A DNA stretch of 64,000 nucleotides, taken from positions 27,994,203 to 28,058,202 of the forward strand of contig CM055312.2 in assembly GCA_029255685.2 (NCBI GenBank), given 5' to 3'. The notes below the pieces were generated by a model that had not been told where the DNA came from, ran no database searches, and saw only the letters and a program-made list of their open reading frames with translations. Below, in pieces: positions 32,233 through 43,533 of this stretch. How positions within the stretch are numbered: position 1 is the stretch's first letter; each line of letters starts with the position of its first letter. Position numbers and translations under genes: made by a program. The DNA is from Silene conica (Eukaryota > Streptophyta > Magnoliopsida > Caryophyllales > Caryophyllaceae).

Positions 32233-34190
32233 ATGCCAAGGGGCGACTCAACTTCTTTACTTTCAAGCTCCGAACCGGAAAGGCTTTTTCGAGCCTTAAG
32301 GAACCGGACCTTAGCAAGAGTGAGGATTGTTTCCCACGCATCAACTAGTGAAAACAACCCACCTCCTTCACCCGAACCACAAAGCCTAAATCAAAACATT
32401 CCAAGCCCAATCTCCGAAAACTTCGACAACCTGTTCTACCAATCACCACCACCCTCACCTCACATTCCAAACCTCCCACAAATTCCCATAATGGCCGCCC
32501 TTTGAGATCACAATCGCCCAAACCACAATGATACAACAAACCCCATCAATTTTGGCACTCTTGTGCCACAAAACTTCGAGATTCACCCTTCTCAAATGAG
32601 CTCCATTAAGAAGAATGCTTTTAGTGGAGCCTCTCATGAGGATGCCCACAGGCATTTGAGGAAGTTTAAGGGCAAAGTTGTCATGATCAAGAAGACGGGG
32701 GTGCCGGAAGAAACTTTGAGGTTAATGCTCTTCCCCTACTCATTGACGGACAAGGCGGATAGGTGGTTGAACATTCATCCCCCAAATACCTTTACTACTT
32801 GGGTTGACTTAGCCACGACTTTTCTCGCTAAGTACTATCCATCCTCGAAAACTGCATTGCTCCGTAATGAAATCACCCAATTTTAACAAGATGAGGGTGA
32901 AAGCTTGGGAGAGGCATGGGATAGGTACCAAGACTTGCTTGCTAGGTGTCCTCATCATGGGATACCTACATGGTATACGACCCAAACGTTCTTTCAAACA
33001 CTTCTCCCTCGCACCAAGGAGATGGTGAATGCGTCTGCGGGAGGTAGTTTTGACCACCTCCCGAATGAAGATGGGACCGAGCTTATCAAGAAGATAGTGG
33101 ATTCCGAAGAAAACTATGGTACAAGAGGAAATTCATTGAGAAGAAGTAGTAAATACCCCAATGAGAGCCTCTCCAACTCCAAAGCAAATGAAGAAACAAA
33201 TGCCAAAATTGATTTGTTGACAAAGAAGTTGGAGGAGTTAACAAAGGGGTCTTCAAGCAAAGAAACCAAGGGGAACACTCCGGGAATGTACCAAGTGCAC
33301 AATGTTGTTTCATGTGACTTGTGTGGAGGAAGTGGGCACACATTCGATGTATGTGCCAATAATTCTTATGAGGGAAGTGGGAGTGAAGATGAGTTGTATG
33401 CCTTCCAAGCATTCAACAACTCAAGGAGTCAAAACACTTTCAACCCGAATTCGAACTACTACCACCCCGGAATTCGAGGAAGCCCTTACATGAGCTACAA
33501 AAGCACAAACGTCTTGAACCCGCACCAACTTCAACAACCCCAAGTTCAAAATCCACCCGGTTTCCAACCAAGGGGTGGAAATTACAATCCAAGAAATAAT
33601 TACCACAATCAAAACTTCTACTAAGGGAATCAATCAAAACAAGCCAACCAAGACTTCCCACAAAATTTCAATGACCCAAATTTCAACCCAAATTTCAACA
33701 ATCAAAACCAACAAAACTTCAATCCACCAAACCAAAATCTCAACCAACCATCATTCCAAAACAATTCCAACAACCCCAATCAAAACCAAAACAACTACAA
33801 CCACAATCCACAACAAAATTTCAATAACAACCAAAATCTCAACAACCCAAACTACAATCCAAACTTCAATCAAAACTTTCCATCAAACAACCAAAACCAA
33901 AACTTCAACAACCACGCTCCAAGAGGAAACTCCCAAGGTGGGGGTGCAAGGAACGATTACGGGTTCCCCTTGCCCCTCACCAATGCACCTCATTAAGACA
34001 CGACAAGTGATTCCCAAGTGGGGAGTTGTTGAAACTTGTCAAGAACATGCAAGCAACTCACACCCAATAAATGGCGAATTTGAAGAGTGCCAATCAAAGA
34101 GAAATACGGGAAATGAAGGCTCGAGTTGCCTCTCAAGCTGTAGCAAACCCACAAAGGCCACAGGGCGGCTTCCTTGCCCAAGGCCAAAGT
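32233..34190 (+). pseudogene. gag region of Athila A
   Basis: Starts MPRGDSTSLLSSSEPERLFR. The capsid core includes LRKFKGKVVMIKKTGVPEET, LTDKADRWLN and EAWDRYQDLLARCPHHGIP, then a zinc knuckle CDLCGGSGHTFDVC and a long Asn/Gln-rich tail. It parallels the gag of element B. Fossil, broken. Confidence 0.88.
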
Positions 34191-35447
34191 TCTAAGGATG
34201 CCTCACATAATCACCAAGCACATGCGGTGATCTTGAGGAGTGGTAAGGAGCTAGAGGACCCGTACAAAGACTATAATTTTGGTGAAGAGGAGCCCATTTT
34301 GGAGCTTGTGAAAGAGAAGGAAAAGGGAGTTGATGCAAGCACTTCAAGGGATAATGAGTACTATGTGGAGGACCTCCCTTATGAGGAAAAAGAAGAAAAA
34401 GATATCTTGGAGGAAGTGGATGTTAGACAAGAAGAGTTGGTTGCACAACCAACTACTAAGGTAACAAGCAAATCAACACCCACCAAGGTACTATCTAACC
34501 CTCAACCTACTAGCTTGCCATATCCTTCAAGAGCTTTGAAGGGAAAAGAAAACTTCAAGTTCATCAACTTTTGTAAGATGCTTGAACAACTTGAAGTGAC
34601 TCTTCCCTTTACGGATGTGATTTTGAATATGCCGACTTACTCAATTTTTTTGAAAGAAATCTTGTCGGGAAAGAGGACCTTGGGTAACCAAGAAGTAATG
34701 GCTATGAAGGAGGAGTGTAGTGCACTTCTCCAAAAGGTGCCAAAGAAACTTGGTGACCCGGGGAGCTTCTCTATCCCTTGCATAGTCGGTGGTATTCCTA
34801 TCTCTCGTGCTCTTTGTGATTTGGAAGCTAGGGTTAGTGTGCTTCCCTTAAAAGTTGCTAAAAGAATTGGCATGAATGATTTGGTTCCAACAAGCATCAC
34901 CCTCCAATTGGTGGATAGGTCCGTCAAGCGCCCTTTGGGGGTGCTTGAGGACGTACCCGTCAAGGTGGGTAAACATTTAATTCCCACCGATTTTGTTGTC
35001 CTTGATATCCCGGAGGATAGCCACACCCCCATCATCTTCGGTAGGCCTTTCTTGGCTACCGGAGGCGTCTTGATAGACGTGAAGAATGGGCGGCTCACCT
35101 TTAGGGTAAGGGATGACAAAATTGAGTTTAATCTTCCTACTATGATGAAAGGTCCAAGACATGATGAGGCATTCACATTGGACATTGTGGAACAAGTGGT
35201 AAGAGAAATGGAAGAAGTGGAAGAAGACAAGGAGAGTCACATGGAGCAATTGTGTGGCATCTCAACATGTGAAGACAAAGAGATGGATGAAAACCTCGAG
35301 CTTGATGATGATGAGGTAGAAAAAGTGGAGGTAATGCTCCCTCCAAAGGTACAACTCAAACCCCTTCCTCCCTCCCTAAAGTATGCCTTTCTTGGGGAGG
35401 GAGAGGCTTACCTGGTGATTATCAACTCTAACCTTAATGAGCACTAA
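34191..35447 (+). pseudogene. protease region of Athila A
   Basis: KLGDPGSFSIPCIVGG, a retropepsin-like block and IIFGRPFLATGGVLIDVKNG mark the aspartic protease and its flap/GRPF end, as in B at about 41680-42040. An acidic linker leads toward the polymerase. Fossil. Confidence 0.82.
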
Positions 35448-35468
35448 GAATCCAAGCTCATTTCAACT

Positions 35469-37324
35469 TTGAAGGATCATAGGAGCTCATTAGGGTATAG
35501 TCTTGACGACATCAAGGGTCTAAGCCCGAGTCTTTGCATGCATAGGATAATTCTTGAGGAAGGGAGTAGACCAAGAGTGGAGGGGCAAAGGAGGTTTAAC
35601 CCCAAGATGGCCGAGGTAGTGAAAAGTGAGGTTTTGAAATTACTTGATGCCGGCATCATCTATCAAATAACCGATAGTAGGTGGGTGAGTCCCGTGCACG
35701 TTGTCCCCAAGAAAGGGGGGTGTGACTATGGTCACACAAGCGGATGGGACTCCCTTCCCTACTCGTCCGGTGACCGGATGGAGGATGTGCATCGATTACC
35801 GGAAATTAAATGCGGCGACCCTCAAAGACCATTTCCCCATTCCCTTCATAGACCAAATGCTTGAAAGATTGGCGGGGCATGCTTACTATTGTTTCCTTGA
35901 TTGGTACTCCGAGTTCTTTCAAATACCCATCCACCCGGAGGACCAAGAGCAGACTACCTTCACTTGTCCTCAAGGAGTCTACGCTTACCGAAGAATGCCA
36001 TTTGGGTTGTGTAACGCACCCGACACCTTTCAAAGGTGTATGATGGCAATCTTCGCGGATTTCCTTGAGACAAGCATGGAAGTCTTCATGGACGACTTTA
36101 GTGTGCATGGGGATTCGTTTGAGTTGGGTCTTGAGAATTTGAAGAATGTTCACAAGATGTGAAGAACATAACCTCGTCTTTAATTGGGAAAAGTGCCACT
36201 TTATGGTTGAGGATGGGGTTGTGCTCGGTCATATCGTGTCTAAGAGGAGAGTTGAAGTTGATGGCGCAAAGATTGCCGTGATAGAGAACTTATCACCTCC
36301 CAAAAATGTGAGGGGGGTGAGAAGTTTTCTAGGCCACACCGGTTTTTACCGGCGTTTCATTAAAGACTTTTCGAAAATTGCTAAGCCATTAACTTCACTT
36401 CTCCTTAAGGACGCCCCTTTTGTTTTTACTAATGAGTGTGTTGAAGCTTTTTCAAGGATCAAGGAAGCCTTAATCACGGCCCCAATCATCCGGGCACCGG
36501 ATTGGGGGCTTCCCTTCGAAATCATGTGTGATGCTTCGGATTTTGCGGTTGGAGCGGTGCTTGGTCAAGTAGTTGACAAGAAACATCATGTCATTTACTA
36601 TTCAAGCAAGACTCTAGACCGGACTCAAGCTCATTATTCCACCACGGAGAAGGAGATGTTGGCTATTGTTCATGCCATAGAGAAATTCCGTCCATACCTA
36701 GTGGGTTCCAAAGTAATCATTTACTCCGACCATACCGCTTTAAGGCAATTGATGTTGAAGAAAGATGCTAAGCCTAGGCTCTTGAGATGGGTCCTTTTGC
36801 TTCAAGAGTTTGATCTAGAGATTAGAGACAAGTCGGGGTCGGAGAATGTTGTTGCGGACAACTTGTCTAGATTGACTATTGAAGATCATGGTTTACAAGA
36901 TAGGGAAGGGCCAATTAATGAATGGTTGCGCGAGGATAGGTTGATGGCTATAGGCAATAAGTTGCCTTGGTTTGTGGATCTAGCCAACTATCTTGTTAAT
37001 GGCTTTATCCCCGAGGAATTGGAGGCTAGAAATAGGAGGAAATTGAAGGTGGATGCTAAGAGATACTTTTGGGATGATCCTTACATATTCAAAAAGTGTG
37101 GGGATGGACTCTTGAGGAGATGCGTGTCCAAAGAAGAGGGGCTTGAGATAGTGGATAGGCTTCACAATTCCGCCTATGGAGGACATTTGGCGGCTTCTCG
37201 GACTATAGCCAAGGTGCTCCAAGGAGGGTTCTTTTGGCCTTCTATGTTCAAAGACATTCACGATGTGGTTAGATCTTGTGACGCTTGTCAAAGGTCGGGC
37301 AACATTGGTAAGAGGAATGAGATG
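35469..37324 (+). pseudogene. reverse transcriptase, RNase H and integrase start of Athila A
   Basis: Reverse transcriptase is marked by CIDYRKLNAATLKDHFPIPF, MPFGLCNAPDTFQRCM and VFMDDFSVHG. RNase H follows with [19 protein letters not shown] and [15 protein letters not shown]. The integrase zinc-binding domain is [15 protein letters not shown] with CDACQRSGN. Element B is inserted directly after. Fossil. Confidence 0.9.
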
Positions 37325-37329
37325 CCCCT

Positions 37330-39018
37330 TGATGAGCTCCATTTTGGTCATCATTTCCTTTACATTTTCTTTATTTTCGGTCACAATTCGACCTCGATTT
37401 GCGTGTCTTTAGGTGTTTTTACGTCCGTTGCCTCGTAGATTCCTATTCTGTCCAATTTTTGTAGGTATTACGGCGGGGGCGAAGAAATGAGAGAAATCGA
37501 GACGAATTTGGAGCGTTTTATGAAGATTTGTGAAGGAATGATGAAAAAGCCTTCCCAGGCCTTACCAGCCGGTCCCCAACCGGCGGCCGGTGAGCCGGCT
37601 GGGGAGCTTAGACTTGTGTTTTTGACGAAAAGTGAAGAATTGTTCCAGTGCTCAATTTCAGCCTCCCAGCCGGTTCCCAGCCGGCAGCCGGTAGGCCGGC
37701 TGGGGATCATGTCATGCCTTAACCATTTTTGAAGAAACGAAGAAAATGCAGATTGTTGAAAAAGAGGTCCCAGCCGGTGGACAACCGGCAGCCGGTCCAC
37801 CGGCTGGAAGGACCTGTGCTTGTCAAAAATGAAGAAGGAAATCAGATTGAAGGAAAAAGCCTCCCAGCCGATGCCAGACCGGCAGCCGGCCGGTCGGCTG
37901 AGGAGTGTGCTTGTTTGAAGAAATTTTCCAGAAGTCGACATTTGGTGTCCCAGCCGGTCCACCACCGGCAGCCGGTCGACCGGCTGGGAAGCATTTCTCA
38001 GGAATTCGCGCACTATATAAACCTGCACTTACACATTACTTGGGACGCATTTTTCTTAAGCTTTTTTAGGGTTTTCTACTGTTTTGAATACTTAACACTT
38101 AGACTCAAAAACACTAAAAAATACTTTAATCTTATTTAGATCTTTACTTAATCTTTCATTATTAGTTAATCTCTCTAGAGGATTCTTCTTAAGTTTGTTT
38201 TGAAGCAATTGTAGAGGTTTTATTTTGGGTTGTATTTTGGGAGATTTGAAAGAATCTTTCATCTTGTCATCCAAGCTACTTCCTTTCCCTTAGTTAATGG
38301 TATAATCTTCTTCATCTTTACTTTATCTTTGCATTTCCTTTAAGTTTTGCTTGTTCAATTGTTTACTCTTACTTAATCCATCATGTTTAGCATTTCCTCA
38401 TCATTTGTTAACATATTTATGTTAGCCATGTGTGAGTAGTTCCCCTACTAGGGTTAGGGGTGTGCTTTGGTTTGTTGATAGCTATGAATCTTGTTTAGGG
38501 TTAATATTTGGTTCTCTTCTTTGCTAGGTTTTCATTTATGCATGTTACATGTTTGATGAAATGTCTCAACGACGGTTGGACATGATTCTCATTGTTGTTG
38601 GCCTTTGATGATAGTCTAGGGCTTTCATGGACATGTATGTATGTTAGGTTGGCCTTATTTGTAGCGAAAGCTAGGATAGGGATCGACTTTAGGTGAGTCA
38701 AATCGATAGACGAGACAAACCTAGGCCTAGTATAGTGGAGACCTTAGATTCCCTTGCATGATTCGTTACCAACCTACCTTAGTACCCCCGACACCTTAGT
38801 ATCTTTTATTCATCGATTTCATCTTGACACTTTTGCTTTAATTTATCTTTAGTAGTTGTTAATCAATCACAAACTTATTACCCAACTCGAGCTCGAACTA
38901 GAACTTAAATATACAACTTCCCCACCGTCTTTTGGGTTCGACCCTAAATTATACTACTTAATTTGGGAGTTTATAAATTGTTTTTGGTGCCGGAATCGAC
39001 GACAAAATCTGGCCATCA
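37330..39018 (+). repeat. 5' LTR of Athila B
   Basis: Starts TGATGAGCTCCATTTTGGTC, ends CTGGCCATCA. Contains five CCGG hairpin units (37563-37990) and a TATA box at 38014-38020. Nearly identical to 47503-49191. Confidence 0.95.
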
Positions 39019-39021
39019 AAA

Positions 39022-39039
39022 TGGCGCCGTTGCCGGGGA
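39022..39039 (+). promoter_or_regulatory. primer binding site of Athila B, tRNA-Asp type
   Basis: TGGCGCCGTTGCCGGGGA, a full match to the usual Athila site, three bases after the LTR. Confidence 0.85.
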
Positions 39040-39202
39040 CGGTGTTAGAAGTTGTGTAGTTTAGTTTTAGTTTTAGTCTTGAGTTAGTTGAGCTTGTTTT
39101 TGTTTTGATCAAAGAGTTGGTAGTTAATTGTTGAGTGCTTGTTTTATTGCTCACCCTAGTGTTTAACAAACACTAGGACGACTAATTTTTTTGCTAAGTT
39201 TT

Positions 39203-42200
39203 ATGCCTAGGAGTGACTCTAACTCTTTGTTGTCATCTTCCGAACCGGAGAGGCTCTTTCGGGCCTTAAGGAGGAAGACTATTGCAAGGGTAAGAATTGC
39301 GTCCCAAGCATCCACTAGCCAAAACAACCCCTCTTCATCCGAACCACCAAGTCCCAATCAAAGCAATCCTAGCCCAACATCCGACAATTTTGACAATCCA
39401 TTTTATCAATCACCACCACAATCACCACACTTTCTAAACAACCATCAAATTCACATAATGGCCGCTCTTCGTGATCATAACCGGCCCAATCACAATGACA
39501 CCACCAATCCAATCAACTTCGGGGTCCTTGTTCCTCAAAATTTCGAAATACACCCTTCGCAAATGAGTTCAATCGAAAAGAATGCCTTTAGCGGGGCTTC
39601 CCACGAAGATGCTCATGGGCACTTGAGAAAGTTCAAGGGTAAAGTCGCAATGATAAAGAAAACCGGAGTACCCGAGGAGACACTAAGGCTTATGCTTTTC
39701 CCCTATTCCTTAACCGACAAGGTCGATAGGTGGCTAAATGTCCATGCACCAAATACATTCACCACATGGGACGACTTGGCAACGGCTTTCCTTGCCAAGT
39801 ACTACCCATCCTCCAAGACCGCGATGCTCCAGAATGAGATAACTCAGTTTCAACAAGACGAGGGAGAATCTTTGGGAGAAGCTTGGGATAGATACCAAGA
39901 TTTGCTAGCCAAGTGCCCACACCACGGGATACCACCTTGGTACACAACCCAAACTTTTTTTCAAACTCTTCTCTCTCGGACTAAAGAAATGGTTAATGCA
40001 TCAGCGGGTGGTAGCTTTGACCACTTGCCACATGAGGAAGGAACGGAACTCATCAAGAAGATTGTTGATTCGGAGGAAAACTATGGTACTAGGGGGAATG
40101 TCTTGAGGAAGAGTAGCAAGTACCCTAGTGAGCACCTTTCCAATGCAAAGGCAAACGAAGAAACCAATGCCAAGTTGGACATGTTAACCAAGAAATTGGA
40201 AGAGTTGACTAAGGGCTCCGCTACCAAAGAAACCAAGAGCAAAGTCCCGGGAATGTACCAAGTAAATAGTGTTGCTTCATGTGACTTATGTGGGGGATGC
40301 GGGCATACTTTTGATGTGTGTGCAAACAACAATTCCTATGAGGGAAGTGAGAGTATGGAGGAGGTATATGCTTTTCAAGCCTTTAACAACCCAAAAAACC
40401 CCAATACTTTCAACCCAAATTCGAACTATTACCATCAAGGGATCCGAGGAAGCCCCTATATGAGTTACAAGAGTACCAATGTGTTGAATCCTCATCAAAT
40501 TCAACAACCTCAAGGGCAAAATCCCCCCGGTTTTCAACCAAGGGGAGGAAACTTCAACCCGAGAAACAATTACAACAACAACTTTTACCAAGGGAATCAA
40601 ACCAACCAAGCCAATCAAGGCTTCCAACAAAGTTTCAATGACCCGAACTTTAATCCAAATTTCCAAAACAACCAAAACCCACAAAATTTCAATGCAAATT
40701 TCAATAACAACAATCCAAACTTCAACAACCAAAACAACAACCAATACCATAACCAACAAAATTTCCACAACCCAAACCACCAACAAAACTTCCACAACAA
40801 CAATTTCAACAATCAAGGTCTCAATGACCAAAATTTCAACCAACCATTTCCTAACCACCACCAAAACCCAAACTTCAACAACCAAGGTCCCAAAGCAAAT
40901 CAACAAAGTGGGGGTGCAAGGAATGACTACGGGTTTCCCTTGCCCCTTACCAACACACCTCATCAAGATCTCTCAAGTGACTCCCAAGTTGGAGAGTTGC
41001 TTAAACTTGTGAAAGGCATGCAAGCGACACATAATCAAGAAATGATGAATTTGAAGACGGCAAATCAAAAAGAGATCCGGGAGATGGAGGCTAGAGTTGC
41101 TTCACAAGCCTTAGCTAACCCACAAAGGCCACCGGGCGGCTTTCTTGCCCAAGGTCAAAGCTCCCGGGATGCTTCAAAACCACATGGTGTCAATGCTATT
41201 ATGACAAGCAAACATGAGCAACCAATGCTTGAGAAGAGGGATGATGAAGGAGGATCCAAGGTAGAGCAAGTTATGACGGTATTTGGGAGTGGAAGTGAGG
41301 AACATGTTGAGGAGGAGGTGATGGTGATGGTGCCCAACACTCCTCCGAATGATTGTAATGAAGTCGACATTGATGACTTGAACTTTGTGATGCAACAAGT
41401 CTTGAACACTACGAAGAAGAATTGTGATGAAGGCCCTAGTGCCAAAGGAAAAAGGGTTCATGTGATAGAAGAGGAGGACCATGGATATGTGGAGAGCCTC
41501 ATGGAGAGAAAGATGTGCGAATTCTTTCGTAAAATCACCAAGGGTGACCCTCGTTGCAATGAGTTGATCAAACTCATTGAGGAAGTAGAGGCCACAATCC
41601 CCTCCACCCAAGAGAAGAGAGAAGTCAATGCCATTTCATTAGTGGCGAAAAAGGTCCCAAGAGATTTGCCAATTAAATTAGGAGACCCGGGGAGCTTCTC
41701 TATTCAATGCTCCGTAGGAGGAACAAACATTGAGCACGCCTTGTGCGATCTTGGAGCGAGTGTGAGTGTTATCCCACTTGCCATGGCCAAAAGATTGAAC
41801 ATTAAGCACTTGTCCCCTCCTATAACGGACATCACTCTTGCCGACGGGACGGTTAGACCTACTATTGGGGTCCTTGAAGATGCGGTGGTCAAGGTTGGAT
41901 CGCTTTCCATCCCCACCGACTTTATGGTCGTTGATATTCCGGTCGGTGAAAGCTCTTTCATTATTCTTGGGAGGCCCTTCTTGGCCACCGGGGGAGCAAT
42001 CATTGATGTGAAAAAAGGTAGGCTAACCTTTCAAGTCGAAAATGAGTGTTGTGAATTCGTGCTTCCGGAAGCCCCCGATACAAATTTTAAGGAAAAGAAT
42101 GTTGGCATGGTTGCAAGTTTGTTGGTGAATGATGTCCCTAGGAAGTTTGATGAGAAGGGAATCATGAAAAGTATGATCTTGAAGAATGAGGATGCTAGTT

Positions 42201-42469
42201 TTACTAGCGGGAAGTTGATTAGTCCGAAGAAGAGAGACCATGATAAAGATCAAGGAAGACCAAGTTGTGCTAGTTCTTTTAAAGACCCTTTGGTTGAAAA
42301 AGGGGACCTAGAGGAGCTAATTGCCGGAAAAGATGTCAAAGCTCGAAAGTTGATGATGAGCAAGATGGAAACTCGAAGTGAGAGCAAAGTGGAAGCCCCG
42401 TCCGCGGCTTTTGACCTTTTCTTAAGGTCACTAGTTAGCATGGACGAAGTTTCCACCTACAAAGATTGA
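39203..42469 (+). CDS. gag-protease frame of Athila B
   Basis: A single open frame of 1088 codons from the ATG that aligns with the gag start of A (MPRSDSNSLLSSSEPERLFR). Order: basic, proline-rich N-terminus; capsid core at residues about 110-290 (LRKFKGKVAMIKKTGVPEET, EAWDRYQDLLAKCPHHGIPP); zinc knuckle CDLCGGCGHTFDVC near residue 360; Asn/Gln/Phe-rich low-complexity stretch at about residues 400-570; acidic linker; aspartic protease with LCDLGASVSVIP near residue 850 and ILGRPFLATGGA; and a charged tail ending SMDEVSTYKD. The element it belongs to lacks polymerase parts. Confidence 0.9.
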   Translation: MPRSDSNSLLSSSEPERLFRALRRKTIARVRIASQASTSQNNPSSSEPPSPNQSNPSPTSDNFDNPFYQSPPQSPHFLNNHQIHIMAALRDHNRPNHNDTTNPINFGVLVPQNFEIHPSQMSSIEKNAFSGASHEDAHGHLRKFKGKVAMIKKTGVPEETLRLMLFPYSLTDKVDRWLNVHAPNTFTTWDDLATAFLAKYYPSSKTAMLQNEITQFQQDEGESLGEAWDRYQDLLAKCPHHGIPPWYTTQTFFQTLLSRTKEMVNASAGGSFDHLPHEEGTELIKKIVDSEENYGTRGNVLRKSSKYPSEHLSNAKANEETNAKLDMLTKKLEELTKGSATKETKSKVPGMYQVNSVASCDLCGGCGHTFDVCANNNSYEGSESMEEVYAFQAFNNPKNPNTFNPNSNYYHQGIRGSPYMSYKSTNVLNPHQIQQPQGQNPPGFQPRGGNFNPRNNYNNNFYQGNQTNQANQGFQQSFNDPNFNPNFQNNQNPQNFNANFNNNNPNFNNQNNNQYHNQQNFHNPNHQQNFHNNNFNNQGLNDQNFNQPFPNHHQNPNFNNQGPKANQQSGGARNDYGFPLPLTNTPHQDLSSDSQVGELLKLVKGMQATHNQEMMNLKTANQKEIREMEARVASQALANPQRPPGGFLAQGQSSRDASKPHGVNAIMTSKHEQPMLEKRDDEGGSKVEQVMTVFGSGSEEHVEEEVMVMVPNTPPNDCNEVDIDDLNFVMQQVLNTTKKNCDEGPSAKGKRVHVIEEEDHGYVESLMERKMCEFFRKITKGDPRCNELIKLIEEVEATIPSTQEKREVNAISLVAKKVPRDLPIKLGDPGSFSIQCSVGGTNIEHALCDLGASVSVIPLAMAKRLNIKHLSPPITDITLADGTVRPTIGVLEDAVVKVGSLSIPTDFMVVDIPVGESSFIILGRPFLATGGAIIDVKKGRLTFQVENECCEFVLPEAPDTNFKEKNVGMVASLLVNDVPRKFDEKGIMKSMILKNEDASFTSGKLISPKKRDHDKDQGRPSCASSFKDPLVEKGDLEELIAGKDVKARKLMMSKMETRSESKVEAPSAAFDLFLRSLVSMDEVSTYKD

Positions 42470-42734
42470 AGTTTGATCATGAAAGGTTTGGTGGAGTCAC
42501 TCAATAACCACCGGTTGTAAGTATTAGTTTCCTTTAGTTCATCTAGTTTTCATGTTAGTTTCTTTGTTAGTTCGGTTTTTAGTTTAATTTTTAGATTGCA
42601 TGAGATATTTGGATATGTTTGTTGCTTGTTTGTGGATGATTCATGAGTTTAGTCGGAGGAATATTGGCAAAACCGTTGTAGGCAAAGTTGATTTTTATGT
42701 TCAAATTAAATTATTTCTCGAAATTGTGTACAGG

Positions 42735-43323
42735 TACTCCCAGCCGGCCCACGGCCGACGGTACCCTACCGGCTGGGAGGCCCTGGACACATTTCTGTTT
42801 TTGATAGTTTATTTGGGCAGATTTCAGATTTTGCATCCCCAGCCTGTACCAAACCGGCAGCCGGTCAACCGGCTGAGAAGACGAGTACTTATTCAAAAAT
42901 CGAAATTCAAGAGGAAGTGATTCCCAGCCGGTAGGCCGGCAGCCGGTCCACCGGCTGAGAATCATGTGATGTGTGAACCCAAGTGAAGAAAAAACAAGGA
43001 GAAGGAATCCCCAGCCGGTCGGCCGGCAGCCGGTCCGCCGGCTGGGAGTGTTTGTAAGTAAGGACAGTTGAAGAGAAGGAAGATAAAGAAGATTCCCGGC
43101 CGGTCGGCCGGCAGCCGGCTCGCCGGCTGGGAATGTTTTGTGAGTTGAAAGAGAAGAAGAAGAGAAGACGAAGGATGATGAAGACTGACTTTGAGCCGGT
43201 CGGCCGGCAGCCGGTCCGCCGGCTCAGGATCAACTACCTTTGGAAAAATTTCGAATAAGCGAAAAATACCAAACCCTCACTCTCAGCCGGTCGACCGGCC
43301 GCCGGTCCAGGACCGGCTGGGAG
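42735..43323 (+). repeat. CCGG hairpin array before ORF-1 of B (seven units)
   Basis: The same unit type as in the LTR. Arms change from unit to unit but still pair: TGATTCCCAGCCGG with CCGGCTGAGAATCA at 42918-42965, and TGAGCCGG with CCGGCTCA at about 43193-43227. It ends about 210 bp before ORF-1. The equivalent array in A is at 50395-50902. Confidence 0.92.
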
Positions 43324-43533
43324 TGTTCTGTCGCGTTTTAAGAGCTCGTGAATCCCCTTCTTTTCTTCATTTCTACCTCATTTCTTCTTCATTTCCCTTC
43401 ATTTCTTCCACTCTCTTCCTTATGTCCTCACCTCCCATTCATCCCTAACCTTCAAAAACACCCCCAAACTTCACCAAACTCTCTCAAATCAAAACCCCCT
43501 TTATTCCCTCATCACCTTATCCTTCAATTAACC

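Noticed and set aside
34637-35230. Long minus-strand frame opposite the Athila protease region
   Set aside because: Shadow of the plus-strand coding sequence. No independent motif.
37468-38139. Open frames on both strands rich in SQPVDRLP or PAAGRSA repeats
   Set aside because: They are translations of the CCGG hairpin arrays in the LTRs, repeated at every array and on both strands. Not proteins.
42711-43448. Minus-strand frames with repeated SRWTGCRPTG-like text
   Set aside because: Same cause: reverse reading of the CCGG array before ORF-1.
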